Source: Flavobacterium pectinovorum (GTDB lineage: Bacteria; Bacteroidota; Bacteroidia; Flavobacteriales; Flavobacteriaceae). Taken from it: DNA of 64,000 nucleotides. The translations under genes were made by a program, and so were the position numbers. The DNA lies in NCBI RefSeq assembly GCF_900142715.1, contig NZ_FRBX01000002.1, forward strand, positions 806,001-870,000, read 5' to 3'. The notes under the pieces are model-generated. The model was given only the letters and a program-made list of their open reading frames with translations. It was not told the DNA's origin and ran no database searches. Of this stretch, positions 1 through 9,515 are shown piece after piece. Position 1 is the stretch's first letter. Every line of letters begins with the position of its first letter.

Positions 1-804
1 TATTTTGAAGCTGGCGCTGACATCGTAGAAACCAATACTTTTTCAGGAACTACGATCGGTATGGCCGATTATTTCCTGGAAGATTTGGTTTATGAATTAA
101 ACTATGAATCGGCTAAAATTGCCAGAGAAGTAGCCGATGAATTCACCGCTAAAAATCCTAACAAACCACGTTTTGTTGCCGGATCCATCGGTCCAACAAA
201 CAGAACAGCAAGTATGTCACCAGATGTAAACGATCCGGGTTACAGAGCCGTAACATTTGATGATTTGCGAATTGCCTACAAGCAACAAGTAGAAGCCTTA
301 ATGGATGGTGGCTGCGATTTACTTTTGGTAGAAACTATTTTCGATACGTTAAATGCAAAAGCAGCACTTTTCGCAATCGAAGAAGTAAAAGACGAACGTA
401 ATCTTGATATTCCAATAATGGTTTCAGGAACAATTACCGATGCATCAGGAAGAACACTTTCGGGACAAACGGTTGAAGCGTTTTTGATTTCAGTATCACA
501 TATTCCGTTATTGAGCGTTGGTTTCAATTGCGCTCTTGGAGCCGATTTGTTGAAACCTTATTTAAAAACCTTATCTCAGCATACACAGTTCAACGTTTCG
601 GCACATCCAAATGCAGGCTTGCCAAACGCGTTCGGACAATATGATGAAACACCGGAACAAACACAGGCCTTAATCAAAGAATATTTAGATGATAATTTAA
701 TTAATATTATCGGTGGTTGTTGCGGAACAACTCCGGATCATATCAGATTAATTGCTGAGGTTGCGAAGGATTATAAGCCGCGTGTTGCGCCGGTATTTGC
801 TTAA
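1..804 (+). CDS. metH: Methionine synthase homocysteine-binding module (split MetH, N-terminal part), 5'-truncated by window
   Basis: The open frame enters from base 1 without a start, so the gene begins upstream. It encodes the homocysteine S-methyltransferase barrel of B12-dependent methionine synthase, which binds homocysteine through zinc. The visible zinc ligands are the Cys in GFNCALGA and the Cys pair in [10 protein letters not shown] near the C-terminus. The protein stops right after this barrel. The folate, cobalamin and reactivation domains are a separate gene at 1822-4497, so MetH is made as two polypeptides. A split metH is common in Flavobacteriia. The two halves presumably associate in the cytoplasm and, with MetF, form the folate-to-methionine route. 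Confidence 0.93.
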   Translation, partial: YFEAGADIVETNTFSGTTIGMADYFLEDLVYELNYESAKIAREVADEFTAKNPNKPRFVAGSIGPTNRTASMSPDVNDPGYRAVTFDDLRIAYKQQVEALMDGGCDLLLVETIFDTLNAKAALFAIEEVKDERNLDIPIMVSGTITDASGRTLSGQTVEAFLISVSHIPLLSVGFNCALGADLLKPYLKTLSQHTQFNVSAHPNAGLPNAFGQYDETPEQTQALIKEYLDDNLINIIGGCCGTTPDHIRLIAEVAKDYKPRVAPVFA

Positions 805-815
805 TGTTTACGTTT

Positions 816-899
816 CCTGCAAGGTTTTCAAAACCTTGTAGGTATAAATTTGTTGGCGAATAAATGGCAAACCTACAAGGTTTTGGAAACCTTGCAGGT
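816..899. repeat. Pair of dispersed palindromes (CCTGCAAGG/CCTTGTAGG type)
   Basis: Two imperfect palindromes lie at 816-842 and 871-899 in opposite orientation. Each has arms of the form CCTGCAAGGTTT and AAACCTTGTAGG. A third copy is at 1721-1747. None is followed by a clear T-run, so they look like mobile intergenic repeats rather than simple terminators, although the first follows the end of a gene. Confidence 0.75.
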
Positions 900-970
900 T
901 GAATTGAGAATAAAAGTTTCGAGGAACAAAACGTAGATGGGAAGAATTTATTCCGTTGAAAATTTAACAA

Positions 971-1408
971 ATGGCAGAAGACAAAAGAGATCCGGGAAAA
1001 AGAGAACTTATAGGAGGAATAGTTCTTCTTGCAATAATATTTACGGTCATTTTTTTTTCAAATAAAAGTAACAACGAGTATAAAAAATATGAGAAGACGT
1101 TCAAAGGAGAAACTATTGGATTTGTAACCAGAATTGAACACGCGGGAAAAAGAGATTATTTAAAATATTATTACTATTCGGGTAGAAAAATTTTATCTGA
1201 AGTTTCTAGCAGAGATAATAGCCTTGTCGACAAGTTTTATAAAGTAAAATACGATTTAAATAACTCAGAAAATAACTACATAGTTTTAGAAGAAGAATTA
1301 AAACCTGATTCAATTACACTAGTTAAAGCGGGATTTACTAAAACGAAATATTACATATATGATGCAGGTGTAACTTGCAAATATATAGAGAAGTCAAAAT
1401 GGAAATAG
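971..1408 (+). CDS. Small membrane-anchored protein of unknown function
   Basis: I do not recognise this 145-residue protein. It has a short charged N-terminus, one hydrophobic segment at about residues 13-31, and then a soluble region rich in Lys, Tyr and Glu, so it is probably anchored in the inner membrane by one helix. The ATG start is preceded by an A/T-rich leader, as is usual here. The gene sits between the two halves of metH and is flanked on both sides by dispersed palindromes, which suggests it was inserted or carried in with repeats. Nothing links it to methionine synthesis. Confidence 0.7.
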   Translation: MAEDKRDPGKRELIGGIVLLAIIFTVIFFSNKSNNEYKKYEKTFKGETIGFVTRIEHAGKRDYLKYYYYSGRKILSEVSSRDNSLVDKFYKVKYDLNNSENNYIVLEEELKPDSITLVKAGFTKTKYYIYDAGVTCKYIEKSKWK

Positions 1409-1422
1409 TGAATTAGGGAAAA

Positions 1423-1512
1423 GTTCCGTAGGAACGAAATATTGGTAGCAACGGAATTTATTCCGTTGAAAAAAAGATGACCCAATAATAGAGTTCCGTA
1501 GGAACGAAATAT
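1423..1512. repeat. REP-like repeat cluster (GTTCCGTAGGAACGAAAT copies)
   Basis: The 18-base unit at 1423-1440 recurs at 1493-1510 and contains the palindrome GTTCCGTAGGAAC. Between the copies is a second palindrome, CAACGGAATTTATTCCGTTG, part of which also occurs at 944-960. The arrangement resembles REP/BIME elements mobilised by REP-associated tyrosine transposases in Bacteroidota. No transposase is present in the window. Confidence 0.65.
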
Positions 1513-1596
1513 AAAATTGGTTCAAAGATTTGAAAAATTTATTTCAAAAACGATAATTGAAATCGTGAAAAAATAAATCGTCTTTTGAAACCGAGT

Positions 1597-1692
1597 TTGC
1601 GTGAGGGATAGAAGTGGATAGCCCACAGCCTGACGAAGGAAGTGCGAGGACTAGAAACGGATAGCTCGATTCGCCGCGGCGAAACACGCCCA
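1597..1692 (+). ncRNA. Candidate structured RNA/repeat with GATAGAAG...CGGATAGC core
   Basis: This GC-richer block contains GGATAGAAGTGGATAGC near its 5' end and ACGGATAGC near its 3' end, with short internal hairpins such as CGCCGCGGCG. The core is shared with the elements at 19713-19782 and 38447-38517, which suggests a related family. It may belong to or resemble the Flavo-1 RNA motif. That is from memory; the sequence shows only the shared core. Confidence 0.4.
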
Positions 1693-1720
1693 AAATAAGA
1701 TTATTAAAAAACGAAATATA

Positions 1721-1812
1721 CCTACAAGGTTTCGAAAACCTTGCAGGAAAAATAAAGAATAAAAAAACTCAGAACCTTAGTCCCGAGGCTTCGGGATCAG
1801 GATCTTAGTAAC
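1721..1812. repeat. Third CCTACAAGG palindrome and TCCCGAGGCTTCGGGA palindrome upstream of metH part 2
   Basis: 1721-1747 is another copy of the palindrome seen at 816-899. 1781-1796 is TCCCGAGGCTTCGGGA, whose relatives occur at 40263-40280, 46489-46504 and 52749-52764. Together with the elements from 1423 on, the 413-base gap between 1409 and 1821 is filled mostly by repeats and shows no coding potential. Confidence 0.7.
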
Positions 1813-1821
1813 TTAGAAAAA

Positions 1822-4497
1822 ATGGCAGAAAAAAGAAGAGACCTTGTATTAGCAGGATTAGAACCGTTGATTATTACGCCAACAAGTGTTTTTGTAAACA
1901 TTGGCGAGCGTACGAATGTAACGGGTTCTAGAAAATTCCTTCGCTTAATCAAGGAAGAGAAATATGACGAGGCGCTTGATATTGCAAGACAACAAGTAGA
2001 AGGTGGAGCACAAATCATCGATATTAATATGGATGAGGGAATGCTTGATGGTGTTCAGGCAATGACAAAATTTTTGAATTTAATTGCATCAGAACCCGAT
2101 ATTTCGAGAGTGCCGATTATGATCGATAGTTCGAAATGGGAAATCATTGAAGCAGGTCTAAAAGTAGTACAAGGAAAAAGCGTTGTCAACTCGATTTCGT
2201 TGAAAGAAGGTGAAGAAGCCTTTATTCATCACGCCAAATTAATCAAACGATACGGAGCTGCAGCAATTATCATGGCTTTTGACGAAGTAGGTCAGGCCGA
2301 TAATTTTGACCGAAGAGTGGAGATTTGCCAGCGTTCGTATGATATTTTGGTTAACAAAGTTGGTTTTCCTCCACAGGATATTATTTTCGATTTAAACATT
2401 TTTCCCGTTGCAACCGGAATGGAAGAACATCGCCTGAATGCTTTGGACTTTTTTAGAGGTACAAAATGGGTTCGTGATAACTTGCCACACGCACATATTA
2501 GTGGTGGAGTAAGTAATGTTTCGTTCTCTTTTAGAGGAAACGATCACGTTCGTGAAGCGATGCATTCGGTGTTTTTATACCACGCGATCAAGAACGGAAT
2601 GACGATGGGAATTGTGAATCCGGAGATGCTTTCGATTTACGATGATATTCCGAAAGATTTATTAGAACACGTTGAAGATGTAATTCTGGACAGGCGTGAC
2701 GATGCAACAGAACGACTTTTAGATTTTGCTGAGAACGTAAAAGGCGAAGTAAAAAGTGATGAAAAAGCAATTCAGGAATGGCGTTTGGGAACTGTTCAGG
2801 AGCGTATTACACATTCGTTAGTAAAAGGAGTTGATGCTTTTATTGAAGAAGATGTTGAAGAAGCACGTTTGGCCGCAACAAAACCAATTGAAGTTATCGA
2901 AATCAATTTGATGACAGGAATGAATGTGGTTGGAGATTTATTCGGAAGTGGAAAAATGTTCCTGCCTCAGGTTGTAAAATCGGCACGTGTAATGAAAAAA
3001 GCCGTTGCTTATTTACTGCCTTATATTGAAGCAAGCAAACAAGCCGGAGATAAACAAGGAAACGGAAAAATATTGATGGCAACCGTAAAAGGTGACGTTC
3101 ACGATATTGGTAAAAATATTGTTTCGGTAGTTTTAGCCTGTAACAATTATGAGATTGTAGATCTTGGCGTTATGGTGCCTCCGGAAAAAATTATTGCCGC
3201 GGCGATTGAACATAATGTTGACATTATTGGTTTAAGCGGACTGATTACGCCTTCGCTTGACGAAATGGTGTATCTGGCCAAAGAATTAGACAAACAAGAT
3301 ATTAAAATCCCGATTATGATTGGTGGAGCTACCACTTCGCGTGCGCATACCGCTGTGAAAATCGCTCCGCAATATAGAGAAACTGTAATTCACGTAAACG
3401 ATGCTTCGCGCGCCGTGACAGTTGCAGGAAATCTTCTAGATCATAACCGTAAAATATATGCAAGCGATATTCGTGCAGAATACGATTCGTTTAGAGAAAC
3501 GTTTTTAAATCGTTCAAGAGATAAAAATTTCTTAAGTATCGAAGATGCACGTAAAAATAAAATGCAATTAGACTGGAGTGAATACACACCGACAAAACCA
3601 AAATTTATTGGAAAACAAACCGTTGAGGTTGATCTGGATGTTTTGGTTCCGTATATAGACTGGACGCCGTTTTTTCAAACTTGGGAATTGCATGGAAAAT
3701 ATCCTGCGATTTTAACGGATGAGGTTGTGGGTAAAGAAGCAACTTCTCTTTTTGCAGATGCTCAGGCGATGCTCAAAGTAATTTTGGCTGAGAAAAAACT
3801 ACAAGCAAAAGGTATTTATGGAATTTTTCCTGCGAATCAGGTTGATGATGACGATATCGAATTGCGTGATGAAAATGGAAAAGTTTTAGAGAAATTCTTA
3901 ACGCTTCGTCAGCAATCACAAAAAACAAAAGGCGCGCCGAATATTGCATTGTCTGATTTTATTCTGCCAAAAGAAAGCGGAATAGAGGATTATATGGGAG
4001 CTTTTTGTGTGACAACCGGTTTTGGTGTAGACGAATGGGCCGCAGAATTTGAGAAGGATTTGGATGATTATAATTCGATTATGGTTAAGGCATTGGCCGA
4101 TCGTTTTGCTGAGGCTTTTGCCGAATATCTTCACGAAAAAGTTCGTAAAGATTTCTGGGGTTATGATATAGAAGAATCTTTAACAAACGAAGAATTAATT
4201 AAAGAAAATTATAAAGGAATTCGTCCGGCGCCAGGATATCCGGCTTGCCCGGATCACCTGGAAAAACCAACGATTTGGAAACTTTTAAATGTAGCCGAAG
4301 AAATTGGAGTTACGTTAACGGAAAGCATGGCGATGTGGCCGGCTTCCTCTGTTTCAGGATATTATTTCGGAAACCCAAAAAGCAGGTATTTCGGACTAGG
4401 AAAAATAAAAGAAGATCAGGTGGTTGATTACGCCAAACGACGTAACGTGCCAACAGATTACGCAATGAAATGGTTAAACCCTAATATAGCAGATTAA
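1822..4497 (+). CDS. metH: Methionine synthase folate/B12/reactivation subunit (split MetH, C-terminal part)
   Basis: This 891-residue protein holds the rest of B12-dependent methionine synthase. In order these are the pterin-binding barrel (about 20-280, starting near [14 protein letters not shown]), the four-helix cap, and the Rossmann cobalamin domain with GDVHDIGKN, in which His427 is the lower axial cobalt ligand. The reactivation domain follows from about 560, with its SAM-binding [12 protein letters not shown] near residue 801. It transfers methyl from methyl-tetrahydrofolate through cobalamin to homocysteine held by the partner encoded at 1-804. The length fits a MetH lacking only its first domain. 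The reactivation domain needs an electron donor encoded elsewhere. metF lies 157 bases downstream. Confidence 0.96.
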   Translation: MAEKRRDLVLAGLEPLIITPTSVFVNIGERTNVTGSRKFLRLIKEEKYDEALDIARQQVEGGAQIIDINMDEGMLDGVQAMTKFLNLIASEPDISRVPIMIDSSKWEIIEAGLKVVQGKSVVNSISLKEGEEAFIHHAKLIKRYGAAAIIMAFDEVGQADNFDRRVEICQRSYDILVNKVGFPPQDIIFDLNIFPVATGMEEHRLNALDFFRGTKWVRDNLPHAHISGGVSNVSFSFRGNDHVREAMHSVFLYHAIKNGMTMGIVNPEMLSIYDDIPKDLLEHVEDVILDRRDDATERLLDFAENVKGEVKSDEKAIQEWRLGTVQERITHSLVKGVDAFIEEDVEEARLAATKPIEVIEINLMTGMNVVGDLFGSGKMFLPQVVKSARVMKKAVAYLLPYIEASKQAGDKQGNGKILMATVKGDVHDIGKNIVSVVLACNNYEIVDLGVMVPPEKIIAAAIEHNVDIIGLSGLITPSLDEMVYLAKELDKQDIKIPIMIGGATTSRAHTAVKIAPQYRETVIHVNDASRAVTVAGNLLDHNRKIYASDIRAEYDSFRETFLNRSRDKNFLSIEDARKNKMQLDWSEYTPTKPKFIGKQTVEVDLDVLVPYIDWTPFFQTWELHGKYPAILTDEVVGKEATSLFADAQAMLKVILAEKKLQAKGIYGIFPANQVDDDDIELRDENGKVLEKFLTLRQQSQKTKGAPNIALSDFILPKESGIEDYMGAFCVTTGFGVDEWAAEFEKDLDDYNSIMVKALADRFAEAFAEYLHEKVRKDFWGYDIEESLTNEELIKENYKGIRPAPGYPACPDHLEKPTIWKLLNVAEEIGVTLTESMAMWPASSVSGYYFGNPKSRYFGLGKIKEDQVVDYAKRRNVPTDYAMKWLNPNIAD

Positions 4498-4502
4498 AAA
4501 GT

Positions 4503-4565
4503 TTTCAGGTTTATTTAGTTTCAGGTTTCAAGTTCTCTAAAGCAACTTGAAACCTGAAACTTGAA
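4503..4565. repeat. Dispersed palindrome (CAGGTTTCAAGT/ACTTGAAACCTG)
   Basis: CAGGTTTCAAGT and ACTTGAAACCTG form a 12-base stem around an 11-base loop, bordered by further copies of the same words (TTTCAGGTTT, GAAACTTGAAAC). It sits just after metH part 2. There are A's rather than T's after the right arm, so it is not a classical terminator on the + strand. Confidence 0.65.
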
Positions 4566-4654
4566 ACAAAAAAAGATATTTGATTTATGTTTTTGATTCA
4601 GATTTTTTACACAAACAACTCAAAATTCATAATTCATAACTCATAATTTAAAGA

Positions 4655-5611
4655 ATGAAAGTAACAGAACATATAGAAAACGCCAAAGGAAATACATTAT
4701 TCTCATTTGAACTTATTCCGCCTCAAAAAGGGAAAAGCATTCAGGAATTATACGATAATATCGATCCGTTGATGGAGTTTAAACCGCCATTTATTGATGT
4801 AACAACTTCACGCGAAGAATACATTTATATTGATAAAGGCAACGGGCTTTTGGATAAAAAGTTAACTCGTATGCGTCCGGGAACGCTTGGAATTTGCGCT
4901 TCTATAAAACACAAATACAATGTTGATACTGTGCCTCACTTGCTTTGCGGTGGATTTACGCAGGAAGAAACAGAATACATGCTGGTTGATTGTCAGTATT
5001 TGGGAATCAACAATGTAATGGCACTTCGTGGGGATGCCATGAAAGATGAACAATCTTTTGTGCCAAAAGTTGGTGGTAATAGTTTTGCTATCGATTTAGT
5101 TCGTCAAATCAACGACTTAAATTGCGGAAAATATCTGCATGAAGTTATGGATGCCGACAATAAAGCTGATTTTTGTATTGGAGTTGCGGGATATCCTGAG
5201 AAACATTTAGAATCTCCTTCATTACAATCAGATTTAAAAAGACTGAAAGAAAAAGTAGATGCAGGAGCAGATTATGTGGTGACACAAATGTTTTTTGACA
5301 ATGCTAAATATTTTACTTTTGTAGAAAAAGCGAGAGAAATGGGTATCACAATTCCTATTATTCCGGGAATTAAACCAATCGCCGTTCAAAGACATTTACA
5401 AATTTTACCACAGATTTTCAGAATTGATTTACCGGAAGATTTAATCGATGCTGTTGATAAATGCAAAAACAATGCAGAAATAAAACAAGTAGGAATCGAG
5501 TGGGCAATTCAGCAATCGTTAGAATTAAAAGCCGCCGGAGTTCCTGTTTTACATTATTATTCAATGGGAAAATCTGAAAATATTCGCCAAATCGCGAGTC
5601 AGATTTTTTAA
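4655..5611 (+). CDS. metF: Methylenetetrahydrofolate reductase
   Basis: This 318-residue FAD-dependent enzyme reduces 5,10-methylene-THF to 5-methyl-THF, the methyl donor for MetH. Family features include the N-terminal SFELIPPQKGKS, the ALRGD segment, and the FFDNAKYF and IPIIPGIKPI strands of the barrel. The length matches bacterial MetF with no C-terminal regulatory domain. Its place directly behind the two metH genes on the same strand supports joint function, though the repeat-filled 157-base gap leaves co-transcription open. Confidence 0.95.
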   Translation: MKVTEHIENAKGNTLFSFELIPPQKGKSIQELYDNIDPLMEFKPPFIDVTTSREEYIYIDKGNGLLDKKLTRMRPGTLGICASIKHKYNVDTVPHLLCGGFTQEETEYMLVDCQYLGINNVMALRGDAMKDEQSFVPKVGGNSFAIDLVRQINDLNCGKYLHEVMDADNKADFCIGVAGYPEKHLESPSLQSDLKRLKEKVDAGADYVVTQMFFDNAKYFTFVEKAREMGITIPIIPGIKPIAVQRHLQILPQIFRIDLPEDLIDAVDKCKNNAEIKQVGIEWAIQQSLELKAAGVPVLHYYSMGKSENIRQIASQIF

Positions 5612-5633
5612 TATTTAAATACAATGCTGTAAT

Positions 5634-5662
5634 CTTTGTCAAAGTTCAAAACTTTGACAAAG
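5634..5662. repeat. Dispersed palindrome CTTTGTCAAAGTT...AACTTTGACAAAG
   Basis: A perfect 13-base inverted repeat around a 3-base loop lies just after metF. Nearly the same palindrome lies at 46440-46472. There is no T-run here, whereas the other copy has one on the minus strand. It overlaps the upstream ATG (5636) of the methyltransferase frame, which argues against that start. Confidence 0.7.
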
Positions 5663-5719
5663 ATATTGCTAGCTTGGAATTTGGGAGTTAAAGTTTGGAA
5701 TTTTTTAAATTTAAACATT

Positions 5720-6373
5720 ATGGAAAAAGAAGAATTACAAGCGATAGCTTCTCAGCTAAAACATCCAACGGGAGAAAAAGGAATTGAAATGGCAAATATG
5801 ATGAATGAAACCAACATCAATATGACACGCCATTCTGTTCAAAATCTAAATATAAAAGCCGGAAATTCTATTTTGGAATTAGGTCACGGAAATGCGGGAC
5901 ATGTAGAATTTTTATTAGAACAAGCAGAAAACTTAAAATATTACGGACTGGAAATGTCTCAACTAATGTTTCAGGAAGCACGTCAGATCAACAGGAATTT
6001 TGTCTCTCAAAAACAAGCTTTATTTTCGCTTTATGATGGAAATACAATTCCGTTTGAAGAGGATTCTTTCGATAAAATATTTACCGTAAATACTATTTAT
6101 TTTTGGCAGGAACCAGAAAAATTACTTCTGGAAATTTACAGGGTTCTGAGACCAAACGGAAATTTCTGCCTCACATTTGCAGAAGAAGACTTCATGAAGA
6201 AACTTCCTTTCACTCAATTTGAATTTGAACTCTACAACACCGAAAAAGCACAGCAATTAATAAAGAAAACACCTTTTAAAATTGTTTATACAGAAACTCA
6301 AACAGAGAAAGTAAAAAGTAAAACAGGAGAATTGGTTGACAGAGCATTTACTACATTGGTTTTAGAAAAATAA
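5720..6373 (+). CDS. Class I SAM-dependent methyltransferase
   Basis: This is a 217-residue Rossmann-fold methyltransferase of the UbiE/Methyltransf_11 type. Motif I is ILELGHGNAGH, the acidic strand-2 region is YGLEMS, and the post-motif is YRVLRPNG. The frame opens at an ATG at 5636, but that ATG lies inside a dispersed palindrome and would add 28 unlikely residues. The ATG at 5720, giving MEKEELQAIASQL, follows a normal A/T-rich leader and is preferred. The substrate is not visible. The neighbouring metF and metH do not tell whether it belongs to methyl metabolism. Confidence 0.85.
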   Translation: MEKEELQAIASQLKHPTGEKGIEMANMMNETNINMTRHSVQNLNIKAGNSILELGHGNAGHVEFLLEQAENLKYYGLEMSQLMFQEARQINRNFVSQKQALFSLYDGNTIPFEEDSFDKIFTVNTIYFWQEPEKLLLEIYRVLRPNGNFCLTFAEEDFMKKLPFTQFEFELYNTEKAQQLIKKTPFKIVYTETQTEKVKSKTGELVDRAFTTLVLEK

Positions 6374-6475
6374 CAAAAAGTTAGAATAATAATTTTCGAA
6401 CTCTTTTTTTGAGTACTTTAATTGATTTTTTTATTGCAAGTTTCTATTTCTGAATCCTAAATACTTTTTATAATT

Positions 6476-7699
6476 ATGGAAGTTAAAAAAATCAATTTTC
6501 TCAAAAGTTACAGTAGTATTCTGTTGCTTCTTGGAGGTATTATTCTGGGAAGTATTTTAGGCCTTTTTTTGGGTAAAGATGTCATGGTTATAAAACCGCT
6601 TGGCGACATCTTTTTGAACCTGCTTTTCACAGCAATTATTCCGCTTATATTTTTCACGATTGCTTCTTCTATTGCTAATTTAGAAAAAACAGAAAAGTTA
6701 GGAAAGCTTTTCATTATTATGATTGCTGTATTTTTAGCCACAGTCTTAATTTCGGCAATAGTTATGATTGCAGCAGTTTATGTTTTTCCTATCCATCAAA
6801 ATATTATAATTTCTAAAGTTCCTATTGAAAATATTGAGTCAGCAAGTATTGGCGAACAAATTGCACAATTGCTTACGGTAAATGATTTCTTCGAATTGTT
6901 GTCCAGAAAAAGCATGTTGGCACTTATTATTTTTTCGTTTTTAATTGGTTTTGCCAGTTTGCAATCCGGAGAAAAAGGAAGCAGTTTCAGAAGTTTTCTG
7001 GATTCAGGAAATGAAGTCATGAAACAATTACTGAATATGATTATGAAATTGGCACCAATAGGTTTGGGTGCTTATTTTGCTTATCAGGTTGGCGTTTTCG
7101 GACCGCAATTATTTGGTGTTTATGCCAAACCGTTAGCGATTTATTATGGTGCTTGTATATTCTATTTCTTTGTGTTTTTTAGTTTGTATGCTTTTGTTGC
7201 AGGAGGTAAAAGAGCATTTAAAGTATTTTGGAGTAACAATATTACGCCTGCTTTAACAGCTGTAGGAACCTGCAGTAGTATTGCTACGATTCCCGCAAAT
7301 CTCGAAGCGGCAGAAAGAATGAATATTCCAAATCATGTAAAAAACTTAGTTATTCCGCTCGGCGCACCTTTGCATAAAGATGGTTCCAGTATGTCATCTA
7401 TCTTAAAAATAACAGTTCTTTTCGCCATGTTTGGAAAAGATTTTACCGAACCTTCAACCATACTTTTAGCTTTAGGAATTACTGTAATTGTTTCTATTGT
7501 AGAAGGCGGAATCCCGAATGGAGGTTATATTGGAGAAGTTTTGGCAATTACCGTTTACGGATTGCCAATGGAGCAAGCGTTGCCTGTAGCTATGATTTTA
7601 GGAACTTTAGTCGATCCAATTGCTACTTTATTAAATGTAAATGGCGATTTAATTTGTTCGATGATGATTTCGCGATTTTCTGAAAAAACAAAATGGTAG
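6476..7699 (+). CDS. Dicarboxylate/amino acid:cation symporter (DAACS family)
   Basis: This 407-residue inner-membrane transporter belongs to the GltP/DctA family, with about eight hydrophobic segments. Conserved parts are the early IIPLIFFTIASSI segment, the hairpin GAPLHKDGSSMSS that replaces the usual GATINMDG, and the C-terminal LGTLVDPIATLLNVNGD. It should import a dicarboxylate or acidic amino acid with sodium or protons. Family position cannot decide the substrate, and the changed hairpin could mean an atypical one. A PLP decarboxylase follows 115 bases downstream. Confidence 0.88.
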   Translation: MEVKKINFLKSYSSILLLLGGIILGSILGLFLGKDVMVIKPLGDIFLNLLFTAIIPLIFFTIASSIANLEKTEKLGKLFIIMIAVFLATVLISAIVMIAAVYVFPIHQNIIISKVPIENIESASIGEQIAQLLTVNDFFELLSRKSMLALIIFSFLIGFASLQSGEKGSSFRSFLDSGNEVMKQLLNMIMKLAPIGLGAYFAYQVGVFGPQLFGVYAKPLAIYYGACIFYFFVFFSLYAFVAGGKRAFKVFWSNNITPALTAVGTCSSIATIPANLEAAERMNIPNHVKNLVIPLGAPLHKDGSSMSSILKITVLFAMFGKDFTEPSTILLALGITVIVSIVEGGIPNGGYIGEVLAITVYGLPMEQALPVAMILGTLVDPIATLLNVNGDLICSMMISRFSEKTKW

Positions 7700-7814
7700 G
7701 TTATTTATAAATTCCAAAATTTTAAATTCCAAATTCCAATTTCTAAACTCAAATTCTGCGTTATCTGCAAATTCTGCGTGAAAAATAAATAGCAGTTTCA
7801 TTAAAATAAATAAT

Positions 7815-9218
7815 ATGAATTCAGTATTACAACACGATTTAAACGATCTCGAAAATATTTTAGAAAAAGCAAAACAACAAGGAATAGATTTCTTAAATGA
7901 TCTGGAAAATATTCCAACTTCTAATAAAAACTCAATTGATTATACCAGAGAATTAAACGAATTAGGCTTAGGCTCTTTGAGTGCGCTGAAAGAATTTAAT
8001 GAACGATTGGCACCTTTGATGGTTGCTTCTCCGGGGCCACGGTATTGGGGTTTTGTTACCGGAGGATCAACGCCGGCGTCTATTGTGGGCGATTGGCTGG
8101 CTACGGTTTATGACCAAAATACGCAGGCCATAAAAGCACAAGGCGGTTCTTCGGCATTAATTGAATTTGAAACCATCAATTTATTATTGCAATTATTTGA
8201 GTTACCTGATTCTTTTTTAGGAGGATTTGTAACGGGAGCCACGATGTCAAATTTCACCAGTTTGGGAGTTGCGAGACAATGGTTTGGGAAACAATTTGGG
8301 AAAGATTTTGCCAAAAACGGAATTTCAGAACCAATTAATATTTTGACTGCAACACCACATTCTTCATCAATAAAATCATTGGCAATGTTAGGAATTGGAA
8401 GTAATAATTACACGACAATTAAAACAATTGAAGGCAATCGTGAAGCAATTGATATCTCTGATCTAGAAAAAAACATTGAAAGCTTAAACGGAAGGCCTTT
8501 TATACTAATTTCAAGTGCAGGAACGGTTAATACGGCCGATTTTGACGATTTTCTGGCCATTTCAAAACTAAAAGAAAAATACAATTTCTGGTGGCATATT
8601 GATGCTGCTTTCGGTGGTTTTGCCGCAGTTTCAGATAAATTTAAACACTTGGTTGAAGGCTGGGAAGGAGCAGACAGTATTACAATTGATTGCCATAAAT
8701 GGTTGAATGTTCCTTATGAAAGTGCTTTTTATTTAGTTAAAAAAGAACATACAAGTTTACAAATAGAAACATTTCAAAATTCGAATGCGCCTTATTTAGG
8801 AAATCCGTTGGAGAATTTTAATTATCTAAATGTATTGCCTGAAAATTCAAGACGTTTAAGAGCTTTGCCGGTTTGGTTTTCATTATTGGCGTATGGAAAG
8901 GAAGGGTTTTGTGATATTGTAGAAAACAGTACTTCAATGGCTTTGCATTTTGGAAATCAGCTTATCGAAGATGGAAATTTTGAACTATTGGCGCCAATTC
9001 GTCTTAATAATGTTTGTTTTACTTTAAAAGGAGATCACAACCAGGAAAAAGTTTCTCAATTCTTAACAGAGTTAAATGACCGCGGCAAGGTTTTTATGAC
9101 ACCAACAGTTTATCGCAACCGAAAAGGAATCAGAGCTTCATTTGTAAATTGGCGAACTACAGAAAATGACATTCAAACAGTAATTGAAGAAATGAAAGCT
9201 GTTTTTTTAGAAATATAA
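7815..9218 (+). CDS. PLP-dependent group II decarboxylase
   Basis: This 467-residue enzyme belongs to the group II (glutamate/aromatic-L-amino-acid) decarboxylases of the fold-type I PLP enzymes. The Schiff-base lysine is in DCHKWLNVPYES, the cofactor Asp is in HIDAAFGGF, and the N-terminal GPRYWGFVTGG region is typical. The likely reaction is decarboxylation of an amino acid to an amine, but the substrate (tyrosine, tryptophan, aspartate, glutamate, diaminobutyrate) cannot be read from sequence. The transporter upstream on the same strand suggests uptake followed by decarboxylation. A strong terminator follows the gene. Confidence 0.88.
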   Translation: MNSVLQHDLNDLENILEKAKQQGIDFLNDLENIPTSNKNSIDYTRELNELGLGSLSALKEFNERLAPLMVASPGPRYWGFVTGGSTPASIVGDWLATVYDQNTQAIKAQGGSSALIEFETINLLLQLFELPDSFLGGFVTGATMSNFTSLGVARQWFGKQFGKDFAKNGISEPINILTATPHSSSIKSLAMLGIGSNNYTTIKTIEGNREAIDISDLEKNIESLNGRPFILISSAGTVNTADFDDFLAISKLKEKYNFWWHIDAAFGGFAAVSDKFKHLVEGWEGADSITIDCHKWLNVPYESAFYLVKKEHTSLQIETFQNSNAPYLGNPLENFNYLNVLPENSRRLRALPVWFSLLAYGKEGFCDIVENSTSMALHFGNQLIEDGNFELLAPIRLNNVCFTLKGDHNQEKVSQFLTELNDRGKVFMTPTVYRNRKGIRASFVNWRTTENDIQTVIEEMKAVFLEI

Positions 9219-9240
9219 CAAAAATTACAAGTATTTATTA

Positions 9241-9274
9241 AAAGTCCTGTTTACCCATAAACAGGACTTTTTTT
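9241..9274 (+). terminator. Rho-independent terminator after the decarboxylase
   Basis: A 13-base perfect stem AAAGTCCTGTTTA / TAAACAGGACTTT with a 4-base loop runs straight into a T-run. Confidence 0.9.
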
Positions 9275-9342
9275 GTGAATTTTTGTAAGTTTTTTAATAA
9301 AATGTTTTTATCTTTTTTTAACCCTTTTGATTATTTTTTAAG

Positions 9343-9393
9343 CAATTATTAAGACTGAATTAAGTTAATCTTAATAATTGAGTCTTTTTTTTT
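9343..9393. promoter_or_regulatory. Inverted repeat followed by T-run upstream of the TonB receptor
   Basis: CAATTATTAAGA and TCTTAATAATTG form a 12-base perfect stem with a 14-base loop. Outer GACT/AGTC pieces and nine T's follow. It lies 70 bases upstream of the predicted promoter. It may be a second terminator for the upstream operon or an operator for the iron-uptake cluster, and sequence alone does not decide. Confidence 0.5.
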
Positions 9394-9449
9394 GAGAAAA
9401 AACAGTTTAAAAGTTAATTATAATCCTTATTTAGAATAATTAAATATAA

Positions 9450-9481
9450 TTTGGAAAAACCCATTGGAGAAGTTAATTTTG
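9450..9481 (+). promoter_or_regulatory. Predicted promoter of the XusABC-like cluster
   Basis: TTTG at 9450-9453, a 20-base spacer, and TAATTTTG at 9474-9481 match the Bacteroidota -33/-7 consensus (TTTG, TAnnTTTG). The receptor ATG is 35 bases downstream of the -7 box. Confidence 0.6.
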
Positions 9482-9515
9482 TGCCAAATTTTAACTGTCA
9501 TTCAAATTTTAAATA

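Noticed and set aside
5636..5719. Upstream start of the methyltransferase at 5636
   Set aside because: The ATG is inside a 29-base palindrome and adds residues not typical of the family. The ATG at 5720 has a normal leader.
9343..9393. Fur box upstream of the TonB receptor
   Set aside because: The inverted repeat is not close to the GATAATGATAATCATTATC pattern and ends in a T-run, so a terminator fits at least as well.
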